The translations under genes were made by a program, and so were the position numbers. Below are positions 46,967 to 54,558 of a stretch of DNA of 64,000 nt, piece after piece. The DNA comes from a virus. Under the pieces are notes generated by a model. The model saw only the letters and a program-made list of their open reading frames with translations. It was not told the DNA's origin and did not search any database. The stretch is taken from positions 259,099 to 323,098 of IMG/VR virus record IMGVR_UViG_3300043436_004687. One strand, 5' to 3'. The stretch's first letter is position 1, and each line of letters begins with the position of its first letter.

Positions 46967-47040
46967 TTATATACAAAGCAAGGGAGCAAACCTGAGAAGT
47001 AGACTCCACCCTACAATAAACTCAACTTATTTATAACAAG
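46967..47040 (+). ncRNA. GTAGACTCC-family small RNA, copy E (degenerate)
   Basis: Core GTAGACTCC (46999-47007) followed by ACCCTAC. There is no T-run and no GGTAG arm, so the 3' end is uncertain and the transcript may read on. Weakest member of the family. Confidence 0.5.
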
Positions 47041-47069
47041 TCTAAATTATAAAAATTTAACAAAATAAA

Positions 47070-47101
47070 TTTGCATATCTAAAAAACAATTCATACCTTT
47101 G
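47070..47101 (+). promoter_or_regulatory. Plus-strand Bacteroidota promoter with GTGTACAC repeats downstream
   Basis: -33 TTTG (47070-47073), -7 TACCTTTG (47094-47101), spacer 20. AGTGTACACT (47115-47124) and AGTGTACAC (47138-47146) follow in the leader, as possible operators or a hairpin. Confidence 0.8.
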
Positions 47102-47208
47102 CATTTGACTGAATAGTGTACACTCACCCAAAAATGTAGTGTACACCCAACTCATACAACCATATCACAAAAGTACCCTCTAATGCGGTACAACACAACT
47201 ATGAAGTA

Positions 47209-47520
47209 ATGCCAAACATAAAAAAACTAAAAGAAGCATACAACAAAGCAAGCCAATCAAAAATTGGTGATAAAACAATATGCCCTTCTTGTAACAACTC
47301 ATTCGAGAAAAAAACATATAACCAAATATTCTGTAAAGCAAAACCAAATACAACTTGTAAAGACTATTACTGGAATAACATAACACCCAATAAAAGAAAT
47401 AACAAAACTAGAATATCACCAGCTTCCAAAAGATTCATGGCTAATAATATATTATATAATATATTTAACCCCGATGACTATGAACACCCCTTCAGCTCCG
47501 ATGCTCTAGGACAAGACTAA
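47209..47520 (+). CDS. Putative zinc-finger protein (103 aa)
   Basis: ICPSCNNSFEKKTYNQIFCKAKPNTTCKDYYW gives C-x2-C...C...C ligands within the first 55 residues. The protein is basic and soluble. It has its own plus-strand host-type promoter with a leader of about 100 nt. Perhaps a nucleic-acid binding regulator. Confidence 0.75.
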   Translation: MPNIKKLKEAYNKASQSKIGDKTICPSCNNSFEKKTYNQIFCKAKPNTTCKDYYWNNITPNKRNNKTRISPASKRFMANNILYNIFNPDDYEHPFSSDALGQD

Positions 47521-47595
47521 AATTATATTTCATAGCAATCATGTAAGGTTAAAACTGACTATGCGTATATGAAACATAATATATAAAATATCCCC

Positions 47596-47645
47596 AAGTA
47601 CACATTTGTGTTTATAAAATTTAATGTATTGTGTACTTTATAATT
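47596..47645 (+). terminator. Hairpin with T-rich tail after the zinc-finger gene
   Basis: AAGTACACA (47596-47604) pairs with TGTGTACTT (47630-47638), followed by TATAATTTTT. Likely terminator; its arm also echoes the GTGTAC motif of the leader. Confidence 0.6.
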
Positions 47646-47674
47646 TTTCACTCTATTTATAATAAAAGATTATT

Positions 47675-48184
47675 ATGGGTAGAAATATGGAAGTTAGAAA
47701 AAAATATTTAGAAGCTAATAAAGAAAAAATAAAAGAACAAAAGAAAATTCGTTATGAAGCTAATAAAGAAAAAATAAAAGAATATCAAAAAAATTATCGT
47801 ATAAATAATAAAGAAAAAATAAATAATTATTATAAACGAAAAAGAAGTGAGGATGAATTGTATAAATTAAAAGGAAATACAAGAAATTTAGTCAAAAATT
47901 CACTTAAAGGTTTTTTTAAAAACATATATAGAACAGAAGAAATCTTAGGTTGTACACTAGAAGATTTTAAATTACACTTAGAATCAAAATTCGAATCATG
48001 GATGAATTGGGGTAATTATGGTATCTGTAATGGTGAATTAAATTATGGATGGGATATTGACCATGTTATACCAATATCGAGTGCTAAAACATTAGATGAC
48101 GTATATCGTTTAAATCATTATACTAACCTACAACCATTATGTAGTTATACTAATAGATATATAAAAAGGGATAGCTACACATAA
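47675..48184 (+). CDS. HNH homing-type endonuclease
   Basis: 169 aa. An N-terminal basic repeat region (YEANKEKIKE-like units) resembles DNA-binding repeats of homing enzymes. A C-terminal HNH module follows: FESWMNWGNYGI, YGWDIDHVIPIS, HYTNLQPLCSYTNRYIKRD. DH and the later H and N residues are present. TATTTATAAT lies 21 nt upstream. Probably selfish. Confidence 0.88.
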   Translation: MGRNMEVRKKYLEANKEKIKEQKKIRYEANKEKIKEYQKNYRINNKEKINNYYKRKRSEDELYKLKGNTRNLVKNSLKGFFKNIYRTEEILGCTLEDFKLHLESKFESWMNWGNYGICNGELNYGWDIDHVIPISSAKTLDDVYRLNHYTNLQPLCSYTNRYIKRDSYT

Positions 48185-48678
48185 CAAAAAATTAATCCTA
48201 CCCTCATACTTGAGAATAGCATTATAATACCCTTATATACCATCGATCCAAATCAATGGACACAAAAGTGTACCTGTAAAAAATAACTAATATCCAAATT
48301 TAAAATGTTAAAATTTTCATAAAATATCCGAAGCAATCAGATTTTTAGATAGATTAAGTTAGATTTAAGATAGTTTTAGATAGATTAGAATATAATCATA
48401 TTATCTTTTATTGTATGTTTATATGGTATATTCTATATCATTTCACTTTGTAATTCAAAGTACTTTATAGTTCAAATTTCTTTGTAGAATTTAGTGGAGT
48501 TCTTATATACGTTACTTTTGCGTATATTTTGTATTATGTTGCTTCTATATTCTATTAGTCTTATGCTTATATTTTATGGTATCTTATCCATAATTTACCA
48601 CATATTACCACTTGATTTTAAAGCGTGAACATGAAATATTTATTAGAATGTATAAAAATATGGGTTAATTATGGGGTT
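48185..48678. other. Non-coding stretch of about 490 bp
   Basis: No credible gene on either strand. It contains TTTAGATAGATTA twice near 48340-48390, along with AAAGTGTACC near 48266. The stretch lies downstream of a mobile HNH gene and may be the insertion flank or a decayed gene. Confidence 0.55.
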
Positions 48679-48882
48679 TTACATCAATTTTTGTATAAAA
48701 TTGATTATACCAAGAATGGGTATTGCATGAATAAATGTTGTATAGGATATTATACAATTTCTATAATTACATTCTTCACTATCCTTTCCATCGAATATCC
48801 AGTTTACCATTTCTTTTAGAAAGAAGATTGATATAAGGGGTATATAGAAATACCATTTGCTATCTAGGAATGCTTTTTTCAT
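48679..48882 (-). CDS. Two-span membrane protein (67 aa)
   Basis: KKAFLDSKWYFYIPLISIFF then a second hydrophobic segment near the C-terminus (TTFIHAIPILGIINFI). The antisense frame 48625-48819 is judged a shadow. Confidence 0.65.
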   Translation of the reverse strand: MKKAFLDSKWYFYIPLISIFFLKEMVNWIFDGKDSEECNYRNCIISYTTFIHAIPILGIINFIQKLM

Positions 48883-48889
48883 ATATGAT

Positions 48890-49165
48890 TTATTTTAGGT
48901 TTTGTTTTATGTATTGGTTGAATTCTATTTCATCTAGGTTACTGGATTTTCTACCTATATGAGAATTAAAATCTAGGAGTAGGTTTATTGCTTCTTTTCT
49001 ATTCCAATTATCTTTTGGGTTTGGAATAGGGAATGATGTAGTTTTTATATTGATAGTATTATCTTTTGGATTTACTTTCAATTGGGTTGGTTCATCTTCA
49101 TAGACTTTGAAAAGAACATCTGTTTTTATTTCATATTCTACATATACCTTTGTGATTATGTTCAA
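48890..49165 (-). CDS. Hypothetical protein, start uncertain
   Basis: The frame is open to 49273, but that part overlaps the zinc-binding C-terminus of 49131-49571. There is no ATG in the non-overlapping part, so the start may be TTG at 49165 or an overlapping ATG. The body (DVLFKVYEDEPTQLKVNPKD, then NWNRKEAINLLLDF) looks coding. Confidence 0.6.
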   Translation of the reverse strand: MNIITKVYVEYEIKTDVLFKVYEDEPTQLKVNPKDNTINIKTTSFPIPNPKDNWNRKEAINLLLDFNSHIGRKSSNLDEIEFNQYIKQNLK

Positions 49166-49571
49166 AGTAATGTTCAAGGAATTCTTTTGATGGTTTTGGT
49201 AAAGATTTGTAACCGCTTGTATCACATGATTTGCATTGATTGAATCCATCTTTATCGTGTGAGCCTTGTCCATTGCAAGAAATACAAATTGATTTTAGGG
49301 ATTCATCATTTGATGCTATAATCTTTTTATTTAATCTATCTTTTATTGGTATATGATTACCGCTTGCAAGATATTTCATATTTTCTATAAAGCAATCACC
49401 TCTTTGTATTTCATCATTTGTTATGATGGATATGCTTTGTAGTATGAGAGAAGCGTTCCAATCTTCTTTGGTTGCATTTAAATCCTTTACAAACTTTAAT
49501 TGGTTTTTATTTGAGTCCAATATAATTTGCTCTTTTATTTCGTGAGCATGATTCCAGTCTTTTAATATCAT
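49131..49571 (-). CDS. Protein with DnaJ-type zinc motif (146 aa)
   Basis: Start set at MILKDWNHAHEIKEQ (49571), just after the upstream stop. The C-terminus CISCNGQGSHDKDGFNQCKSCDTSG has two CxxCxGxG-like motifs (the second is C-x2-C-D-T-S-G), as in DnaJ zinc fingers and phage proteins that borrow them. The helical N-terminus is not a J domain. Confidence 0.78.
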   Translation of the reverse strand: MILKDWNHAHEIKEQIILDSNKNQLKFVKDLNATKEDWNASLILQSISIITNDEIQRGDCFIENMKYLASGNHIPIKDRLNKKIIASNDESLKSICISCNGQGSHDKDGFNQCKSCDTSGYKSLPKPSKEFLEHYFEHNHKGICRI

Positions 49572-49575
49572 AGTT

Positions 49576-49785
49576 TTAAATTTTTTGACAATAAACGCAT
49601 TTTGCGGTTTCTCTACCATACATAGTTTTCATTGAGCAAGTTCCATAATGAGTTCTTAAATCTGAAAACTTAATTTCTGTGTAACCTAATGTAACTAAAT
49701 GGTTTTCTAAATCCACTTCATTATTAGCTACCAACCTTAAATCTTCACCAAAATCATTTTCTAAATGTAATACTAATAAATTCAT
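49576..49785 (-). CDS. Hypothetical protein with C-terminal CVYC (69 aa)
   Basis: Alpha/beta start (LLVLHLENDFGEDLRL), a cysteine at THYGTCSMK and a final AKCVYCQKI: possible zinc site. ATGA overlap with the upstream gene. Confidence 0.73.
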   Translation of the reverse strand: MNLLVLHLENDFGEDLRLVANNEVDLENHLVTLGYTEIKFSDLRTHYGTCSMKTMYGRETAKCVYCQKI

Positions 49786-50021
49786 AATTTAATCAATTTA
49801 AGTTTTCCTATAATTCCAGTTGCAATAAATGTAGATGTCTCACCTTTTAAAATTATTGAGCCAACACCATTTGTAAATTTATCGACCAATTCAATATCTT
49901 CAATTATTCCTTTATAACCTTTGTAAGCATCTGCACCATCACGTCTTGGGCAAGTTAATATTTCAACCTCATCACCCTTTTTAAAATTCGATAAGTGTAA
50001 TTTTGATAAAAAATTAAACAT
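49782..50021 (-). CDS. SH3/KOW-like small protein (79 aa)
   Basis: FKKGDEVEILTCPRRDGADAYKGYKGIIEDIEL is a KOW/SH3-type beta pattern (GD-x-V...GY-x-G-x-I). First gene after its promoter. Confidence 0.73.
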   Translation of the reverse strand: MFNFLSKLHLSNFKKGDEVEILTCPRRDGADAYKGYKGIIEDIELVDKFTNGVGSIILKGETSTFIATGIIGKLKLIKL

Positions 50022-50051
50022 AATAGTTTTTTTTATTGATTAATAACATTA

Positions 50052-50083
50052 CAAAGATATAAAATAATATTTACATACGCAAA
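50052..50083 (-). promoter_or_regulatory. Bacteroidota-type promoter with TATTAATCAA leader
   Basis: -7 TATCTTTG (50052-50059), -33 TTTG (50080-50083), spacer 20. Drives 49782 to 48679. Confidence 0.85.
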
Positions 50084-50099
50084 TAAAAAACATATTTTT

Positions 50100-50330
50100 T
50101 TAAAATGTTTCAAGCCAACGATAAGAAGCTTGTTTAAGAATGTTTATTTGTACCATCAATAGATTAGAAGATACATCCATTTGAGTTAATTTTGCAGTTT
50201 CTCTACATAATTTGCGAACCATTGAATTATCTGGGAAAATACCAGTTTTTTCAGCTTCTTTAATTTCTCGAACACTTAACTTGATTTCATCATCAGATAA
50301 ATCAGCATATAATTTACTTATTTCATTCAT
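50100..50330 (-). CDS. Hypothetical helical protein (76 aa)
   Basis: Start set at MNEISKLYADLSDDEIK (50330), after the upstream stop at 50335. Helical, with a TKLTQMDVSSNLL-like end. Function unknown. Confidence 0.7.
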   Translation of the reverse strand: MNEISKLYADLSDDEIKLSVREIKEAEKTGIFPDNSMVRKLCRETAKLTQMDVSSNLLMVQINILKQASYRWLETF

Positions 50331-50334
50331 TATC

Positions 50335-50865
50335 TTATTTTTTTGTTGAATTGTACTTCCATTTAATTTTATTAATAAATGATTCATTTTCACATAATTC
50401 ATCAAGATTTGAAAAAAGTTTATTTTGATTTGAATTAATGTAAAAACTTATACCCGAAACCCCTTTATTTTTCGTATAATGTCTTCCATCGCTAAAATAA
50501 ACAACTTCGCCTAAAATTTTATATTCAAATGTTATATCGGGGAAATTTCTGTTTTCTTCTCCTTTTATATCTACTCTAATAAGTCTAGGGTTAGAATATT
50601 CAGTAGCAACTATTCCCATTTTATTGAGACATTCATTTAACTTTATTAAATCATCTGAAATCAATTTTTTTAAGTTATCATTAACAAACCTATTATTTAT
50701 TTCAATCTCTTTAATTGCTTTATCAATATCAAATGCTTCTATATCGAACGCTTCTTTAGATAACAATTTAAATGGTTTTTGTTCTGCATTGTTTAAATTG
50801 ATAAACTCATTTTCAAGATTAGCTAAAATTTGAATTTGTGTTGGTGTTAAATTTATGTTTATCAT
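50335..50865 (-). CDS. Hypothetical protein (176 aa)
   Basis: INLTPTQIQILANLENEFINL is a helical start; the second half is beta-rich (ENRNFPDITFEYKILGEVVYF). No family recognised. Confidence 0.76.
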   Translation of the reverse strand: MININLTPTQIQILANLENEFINLNNAEQKPFKLLSKEAFDIEAFDIDKAIKEIEINNRFVNDNLKKLISDDLIKLNECLNKMGIVATEYSNPRLIRVDIKGEENRNFPDITFEYKILGEVVYFSDGRHYTKNKGVSGISFYINSNQNKLFSNLDELCENESFINKIKWKYNSTKK

Positions 50866-50899
50866 AATCTTATTTTTATTGATTAATAATTTTCTTCTA

Positions 50900-50931
50900 C
50901 AAAGATATAAAATAATATATTATAAACCTAA
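50900..50931 (-). promoter_or_regulatory. Bacteroidota-type promoter with TATTAATCAA leader
   Basis: -7 TATCTTTG (50900-50907); -33 variant TTAG (50928-50931), spacer 20. Drives 50335 and 50100. Confidence 0.72.
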
Positions 50932-51354
50932 TTATTTTTGATTTAATTTTTCAATTAATTTCTCAATTGAAATTGGTTCTTTATAATACCTTAAATTTTT
51001 CATTGATTTAAGACGCTCTGTTACCCTTTCCCTAACAATTTGAATATCTTGTTGGGTTGGTGTATAATCATTCATTAAATGACTTGGAATGTCGTTGAAA
51101 GCATCTGAATAGTCAGTTGGATTGAAACCTCGTTTGATACATTCTTGTGTTAATGCTTCGTAGTGTTTTTTTAAAAAACCGCATTTATTCATCAAAGAAA
51201 GTTCATGCCCCTTATTGAGTGTGAATTTATCAATTGGTTTACTTTTGTATTTCCCCGATTTTATTTTGTTTGGGATTCTTAATACCTCAATTCTTTCTCT
51301 GTTAAGATGTTTATCACATAATTCATGTGAAAACCCTACTGAAACTCTAGTCAT
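50932..51354 (-). CDS. denV: Pyrimidine-dimer DNA glycosylase (T4 endonuclease V type)
   Basis: 140 aa against 138 in T4. It lines up without gaps at the N-terminus: T2 (nucleophile after Met removal), R3, E11, H16, E23 (catalytic) and R26 are all conserved. Shared blocks later are GHELSLMNKCGFLKKHYEALTQECIKRGF and DIPSHLMNDYTPTQQDI. It flips and excises UV cyclobutane dimers, then nicks the abasic site. This should help the phage survive sunlight. Confidence 0.92.
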   Translation of the reverse strand: MTRVSVGFSHELCDKHLNRERIEVLRIPNKIKSGKYKSKPIDKFTLNKGHELSLMNKCGFLKKHYEALTQECIKRGFNPTDYSDAFNDIPSHLMNDYTPTQQDIQIVRERVTERLKSMKNLRYYKEPISIEKLIEKLNQK

Positions 51355-51357
51355 ATC

Positions 51358-51576
51358 TTAAAGTGATATGAATTTAACCGCATCGGGTTGTAAAGAAAAT
51401 TCTTTTAAAATATAAGTTTCTATCTCAAGTTTTGTGAAATTTGGAACATCATCACCCTTATAAAGATAAGTATTTATAACGTTATTTGGTTCATTGTTTT
51501 CTATTCTATATACAAATAAACTTCTAGTGTTTTCTTCACCCAATATTGGTTTTAAAACGTAATATAATTTTAACAT
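51358..51576 (-). CDS. Hypothetical protein (72 aa)
   Basis: Alpha/beta small protein (LKLYYVLKPILGEENTRSLF) directly upstream of denV and co-transcribed with it. No motif. Confidence 0.74.
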   Translation of the reverse strand: MLKLYYVLKPILGEENTRSLFVYRIENNEPNNVINTYLYKGDDVPNFTKLEIETYILKEFSLQPDAVKFISL

Positions 51577-51611
51577 ATCTTTATGTTTTAATGATTAATA
51601 ATTTTCTTCTA

Positions 51612-51643
51612 CAAAGATATAAAATAATATTTTAATATGCAAA
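51612..51643 (-). promoter_or_regulatory. Bacteroidota-type promoter with TATTAATCA leader
   Basis: -7 TATCTTTG (51612-51619), -33 TTTG (51640-51643), spacer 20. Drives 51358 and denV. Confidence 0.85.
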
Positions 51644-51662
51644 TAAAAAAGACATTTTTTTT

Positions 51663-51751
51663 AATATTTTATTTAGGAGTCATTTCAACCTTATTTCTAT
51701 CCCCCAAATTAAATTTGGTGACTGGAAAGAGCGTCTTTTAAATAAAATATT
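51663..51751. other. Structured intergenic element with 13-bp stem
   Basis: AATATTTTATTTA (51663-51675) is the exact reverse complement of 51739-51751 and closes a 63-nt loop. The loop contains a second hairpin, CCAAAT-TAA-ATTTGG (51704-51718). The minus strand carries TGACTCC before the outer arm. The outer arm overlaps the stop of 51750-51983. Confidence 0.65.
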
Positions 51752-51983
51752 AGTCTAATAATTTTTTCACTAATTCATAAGATAATGAAAAACTTTTAGG
51801 TGTTACATCAAATCGTCCATTTAATTTTAAAATATGAATAGTATCATAAGTCATATCACATACTGCAATTTCTTCAGTATGTTTACCCTCTTTGAAATCC
51901 ACTTGTAATTGCCTTACTTCATATTCATTCAAAATATATTCACCAACTTTAAATTTAGGAACTGGAATTCTCGTGATATTCAT
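51750..51983 (-). CDS. Hypothetical protein (77 aa)
   Basis: Start set at MNITRIPVPKFKVGEYIL (51983), just after the upstream stop. SH3-like (VPKFKVGEYILNEYEVRQLQVD). Last gene of its operon. Confidence 0.72.
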   Translation of the reverse strand: MNITRIPVPKFKVGEYILNEYEVRQLQVDFKEGKHTEEIAVCDMTYDTIHILKLNGRFDVTPKSFSLSYELVKKLLD

Positions 51984-51987
51984 ATCT

Positions 51988-52245
51988 TTATATTTTTTTA
52001 AATGTTTCACATTCTTTTGCTATAACAAATGCTTTAAAATCGGAACCCCATCCACTTTTAGGTTGGGTTTTCAAAGCATTTATAAATTCTGTATTATGAA
52101 ATCCCAAAGGGATACAATTACCTTTATATACTGCATTTAAGTTATCACTATATTTACCCTCTGAATTACCACAATCACATTTTTTTATGATGTTGGGTGA
52201 TAATGAGAAAACAGATAAACAATCATTACAAAATAATAGTTTCAT
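51988..52245 (-). CDS. Zinc-ribbon protein (85 aa)
   Basis: LLFCNDCLSVFSLSPNIIKKCDCGNSEG supplies C-x2-C and C-x-C ligands of a small zinc ribbon. The rest is alpha/beta. One-base overlap with 52245. Confidence 0.75.
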   Translation of the reverse strand: MKLLFCNDCLSVFSLSPNIIKKCDCGNSEGKYSDNLNAVYKGNCIPLGFHNTEFINALKTQPKSGWGSDFKAFVIAKECETFKKI

Positions 52246-52439
52246 TAGAAATCGTAAGTTACTACTTGAACATCACTTAATGTTATTTCAAGATTATTAA
52301 CAAAGTAAATTTTTTTACCGCTTGATTTAAAAAACGCTTCTTTAAACTCATTTAAAGCTATTAATTTAATCTCCAAAGTTTCATTATCAGTTTGATGTCT
52401 AAACCATTCCATAAAAGGAGTTGCATACATTTTTATCAT
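52245..52439 (-). CDS. Hypothetical protein (64 aa)
   Basis: MIKMYATPFMEWFRHQTDNE then a beta-rich end. A start at the second methionine is possible. No motif. Confidence 0.7.
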   Translation of the reverse strand: MIKMYATPFMEWFRHQTDNETLEIKLIALNEFKEAFFKSSGKKIYFVNNLEITLSDVQVVTYDF

Positions 52440-52440
52440 A

Positions 52441-52611
52441 TTAATATGTTTTAAACGTTATACAATAATCAATAGCTTCTTGTTCATCGTCAGTAAACAA
52501 TATTTCTTCATACCACAATTCACCATTAGCCGAATGAGTGTTATTTTCGGTATTCATAGTCCAAAATCTTTGTTCGGTTTCTATGTTCTCTAATACTACA
52601 AATTTTTTCAT
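52441..52611 (-). CDS. Hypothetical acidic protein (56 aa)
   Basis: MKKFVVLENIETEQRFWTMN and an acidic end (FTDDEQEAIDYCITF). Good composition and a start in the normal context. It overlaps the C-terminal codons of 52541-52828 by 71 nt in another frame. Confidence 0.65.
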   Translation of the reverse strand: MKKFVVLENIETEQRFWTMNTENNTHSANGELWYEEILFTDDEQEAIDYCITFKTY

Positions 52612-52828
52612 TATAAAGAAATAGTTTAGTTAAATATTTAATATCATCAATTTTTCTTTTATTGTCATTTTCATCAACAATATTATCAAGTTGGTAATGT
52701 TTTGCACTTCTTATTGCATCAGCAGTTAATAAGATAAATGCTTGTATGAAACCATTACAATTAACTTCTAATGTATAAGTATGTCCATTAGAAGCTACAA
52801 ATGTTCCAATATATTTAGTTAATTTCAT
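52541..52828 (-). CDS. Hypothetical protein (95 aa)
   Basis: KYIGTFVASNGHTYTLEVNC and GFIQAFILLTADAIRSAKHYQL are convincing. The last 24 residues overlap the next gene and may be an artefact of a small indel. Confidence 0.68.
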   Translation of the reverse strand: MKLTKYIGTFVASNGHTYTLEVNCNGFIQAFILLTADAIRSAKHYQLDNIVDENDNKRKIDDIKYLTKLFLYNEKICSIREHRNRTKILDYEYRK

Positions 52829-52864
52829 AATACCATTGTTTTAATTATTATGATACAAATGTAT

Positions 52865-52908
52865 AAAAAAAATAATTAATAAAAAAGTTGTTTATTAATT
52901 ATTTTTTT
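52865..52908. terminator. Strong bidirectional terminator
   Basis: AAATAATTAATAAA pairs with TTTATTAATTATTT across a seven-base loop, flanked by A and T runs. Closes the 52934 transcript. A -7-like TACATTTG (52856-52863) next to it lacks a clear -33. Confidence 0.8.
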
Positions 52909-52933
52909 CGTATGGATCTAAAATGTTGTTAAT

Positions 52934-53173
52934 TTATTCTTTTAATGATGCAACTATTTTTTGGTGAACAATATGAGGATGCTCTGTTGTGATTTCATAT
53001 CTAGTATTAAGAGTCTTAATAAAATCTTCAATAATACCCCAATTTTCTTCTTTTGCATTAACTGAAACCCCACCAATAGTTATATTGGCATAATCATCAC
53101 TATCATTAGTATTGACGAATTTAATTAATTTACAAGCATCTTCGTAGCTTAACAACCTTAAATATTTTTTCAT
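52934..53173 (-). CDS. Hypothetical protein (79 aa)
   Basis: KKYLRLLSYEDACKLIKFVN then an alpha/beta body with NITIGGVSVNAKEENWG. No family recognised. Confidence 0.73.
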   Translation of the reverse strand: MKKYLRLLSYEDACKLIKFVNTNDSDDYANITIGGVSVNAKEENWGIIEDFIKTLNTRYEITTEHPHIVHQKIVASLKE

Positions 53174-53190
53174 AATTTATATTTTAATTA

Positions 53191-53400
53191 TTAACCACCA
53201 ATGCCAAATGGACTTCTTTGAGTACCAACCCTTCCATCGTTTCTTAATGTTTCCATTGATATTGACAATTCTTTTGCAAATCCCTCAATATCTTTGTGTA
53301 AAGTTCCTTTGGTGACAGATAAAGCATCTGTTAACATTTTGTTTTCAAATTCTTCATCAGTTCTAGGAATAGATTTATATCTACGTTCCAATTTTTCCAT
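53191..53400 (-). CDS. Hypothetical basic protein (69 aa)
   Basis: MEKLERRYKSIPRTDEEFENK, helical, ending VGTQRSPFGIGG. First gene after its promoter. Confidence 0.73.
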   Translation of the reverse strand: MEKLERRYKSIPRTDEEFENKMLTDALSVTKGTLHKDIEGFAKELSISMETLRNDGRVGTQRSPFGIGG

Positions 53401-53431
53401 AATAATTTAATGTTTATGATTAATAACACTA

Positions 53432-53463
53432 CAAAGATATAAAATAAAATGTTATAAAACAAA
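53432..53463 (-). promoter_or_regulatory. Bacteroidota-type promoter with TATTAATCA leader
   Basis: -7 TATCTTTG (53432-53439), -33 TTTG (53460-53463), spacer 20. The -33 lies within the end of 53452-54192. Confidence 0.82.
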
Positions 53464-54192
53464 TATTTCTTGAATAATTTTATTTAATTTTTCAACTTCA
53501 TTTGGAATTGGTTGATTATCATTCATATAAAGTTTACGATTTATTTCAATCATAACACTATTAACATTTTTATTTATGTTAAAATGCTCTAATGGGACAA
53601 TAGTTCCTTCATAAGGGTCATTTATCTTTACTGAATAACCTTTCAAAGTAAAAATGCACACCAACCTATCTAATAACCAATTTGGGGTATGGAATTTATC
53701 AAAACCTATACAAATATCAGGTCTGCTATTATCTTGCTTTAAATCACTTAAAAATGGTTTATCAGAAAAACTATGGCAATCAATAATAGTACAAAATCCC
53801 TCTTCTTTAAGTTTATGATTTACCATATCATTAAATAATTTATGATGTGGTTTATAATAATTTTGATAAATATGATTTTTAAATTCCTTATCTGTACTTC
53901 TTAAAGTTAAACCACTATCAGTTTTGGTATAGAAAAACCCTCGCCCAAATTGGAACATTGGTTCAATATCATCAGAAAGTCTTTCAACATCACAAAATAT
54001 TCTACTAAATGGTGTTATTATCTTTGAAGTGTTTGGAACATTGAAAATTTTATCCGTATCATGGTCAGTAAGCAATTGTAATTCCTTATGAACAAGCGAC
54101 CAATCATAACCATCAGTTAATGGTATATGTGTTGATGAATGTGGAATATGGAATATAAGACTATTTAAAATATTTTCTTGGAACATAATCAT
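53452..54192 (-). CDS. N-formylglutamate am​idohydrolase-like protein
   Basis: 246 aa. Motifs of the FGase family (PF05013-like): IFHIPHSSTHIP (13-24), DHDTDKIF (43-50), RIFCDVERL, CTIIDCHSFSDKPF and SVMIEINRKLYM. The histidines, aspartates and glutamate expected at the zinc site are present. The bacterial enzyme hydrolyses N-formyl-glutamate in histidine breakdown. No Hut gene is nearby, so in the phage the substrate may be another formyl- or acyl-amino acid or a peptidoglycan-like bond. The family call is good. Confidence 0.82.
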   Translation of the reverse strand: MIMFQENILNSLIFHIPHSSTHIPLTDGYDWSLVHKELQLLTDHDTDKIFNVPNTSKIITPFSRIFCDVERLSDDIEPMFQFGRGFFYTKTDSGLTLRSTDKEFKNHIYQNYYKPHHKLFNDMVNHKLKEEGFCTIIDCHSFSDKPFLSDLKQDNSRPDICIGFDKFHTPNWLLDRLVCIFTLKGYSVKINDPYEGTIVPLEHFNINKNVNSVMIEINRKLYMNDNQPIPNEVEKLNKIIQEIFVL

Positions 54193-54458
54193 ACTAAATC
54201 TAAATTATAATATTGTAAATTTTTAATTATATAACCATTGTCAAATTGCACTTCATATACATAATTTGACCTTGAGTTATGAATCTGTTTTATAGTTTTA
54301 CCCTTTATTTGTGTAATGATAATGCCAACAGATTTTCTCTTGGAATTGAGACCCTTAAATGATTGTGTATAATCATTTTTTAATGTGTAAGGTAAATAAC
54401 GACTTATATCTACATTCACCTTTGTTTTTTTACCTAAAATGTTTTCCCATTCAGTCAT
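54189..54458 (-). CDS. Hypothetical protein (89 aa)
   Basis: Beta-rich, basic (FKGLNSKRKSVGIIITQIKG, VYEVQFDNGYIIKN). An AP2-like or KOW-like beta sheet is possible. ATGA overlap with the FGase-like gene. Confidence 0.73.
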   Translation of the reverse strand: MTEWENILGKKTKVNVDISRYLPYTLKNDYTQSFKGLNSKRKSVGIIITQIKGKTIKQIHNSRSNYVYEVQFDNGYIIKNLQYYNLDLV

Positions 54459-54460
54459 AA

Positions 54461-54556
54461 TTAACTAAAATAAATTATTATGTTAACTAAAATAAAGAAA
54501 ATTAAAGCTAACCAATAACCATAAGGACTACCTAAAAAAATACCATTATTTTTCAT
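54461..54556 (-). CDS. Micro-protein with one membrane span (31 aa)
   Basis: MKNNGIFLGSPYGYWLA followed by a hydrophobic span (LIFFILVNIIIYFS). Sits snugly between two genes (2 nt gaps). Confidence 0.62.
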   Translation of the reverse strand: MKNNGIFLGSPYGYWLALIFFILVNIIIYFS

Positions 54557-54558
54557 AA

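Noticed and set aside
48625-48819. Plus-strand frame of 64 codons
   Set aside because: The minus-strand frame 48679-48882 fits the operon direction and has a better start and membrane-protein pattern.
49166-49273. Upstream part of the 48890 frame
   Set aside because: It overlaps the CxxC zinc motifs of 49131-49571, which must be coding.
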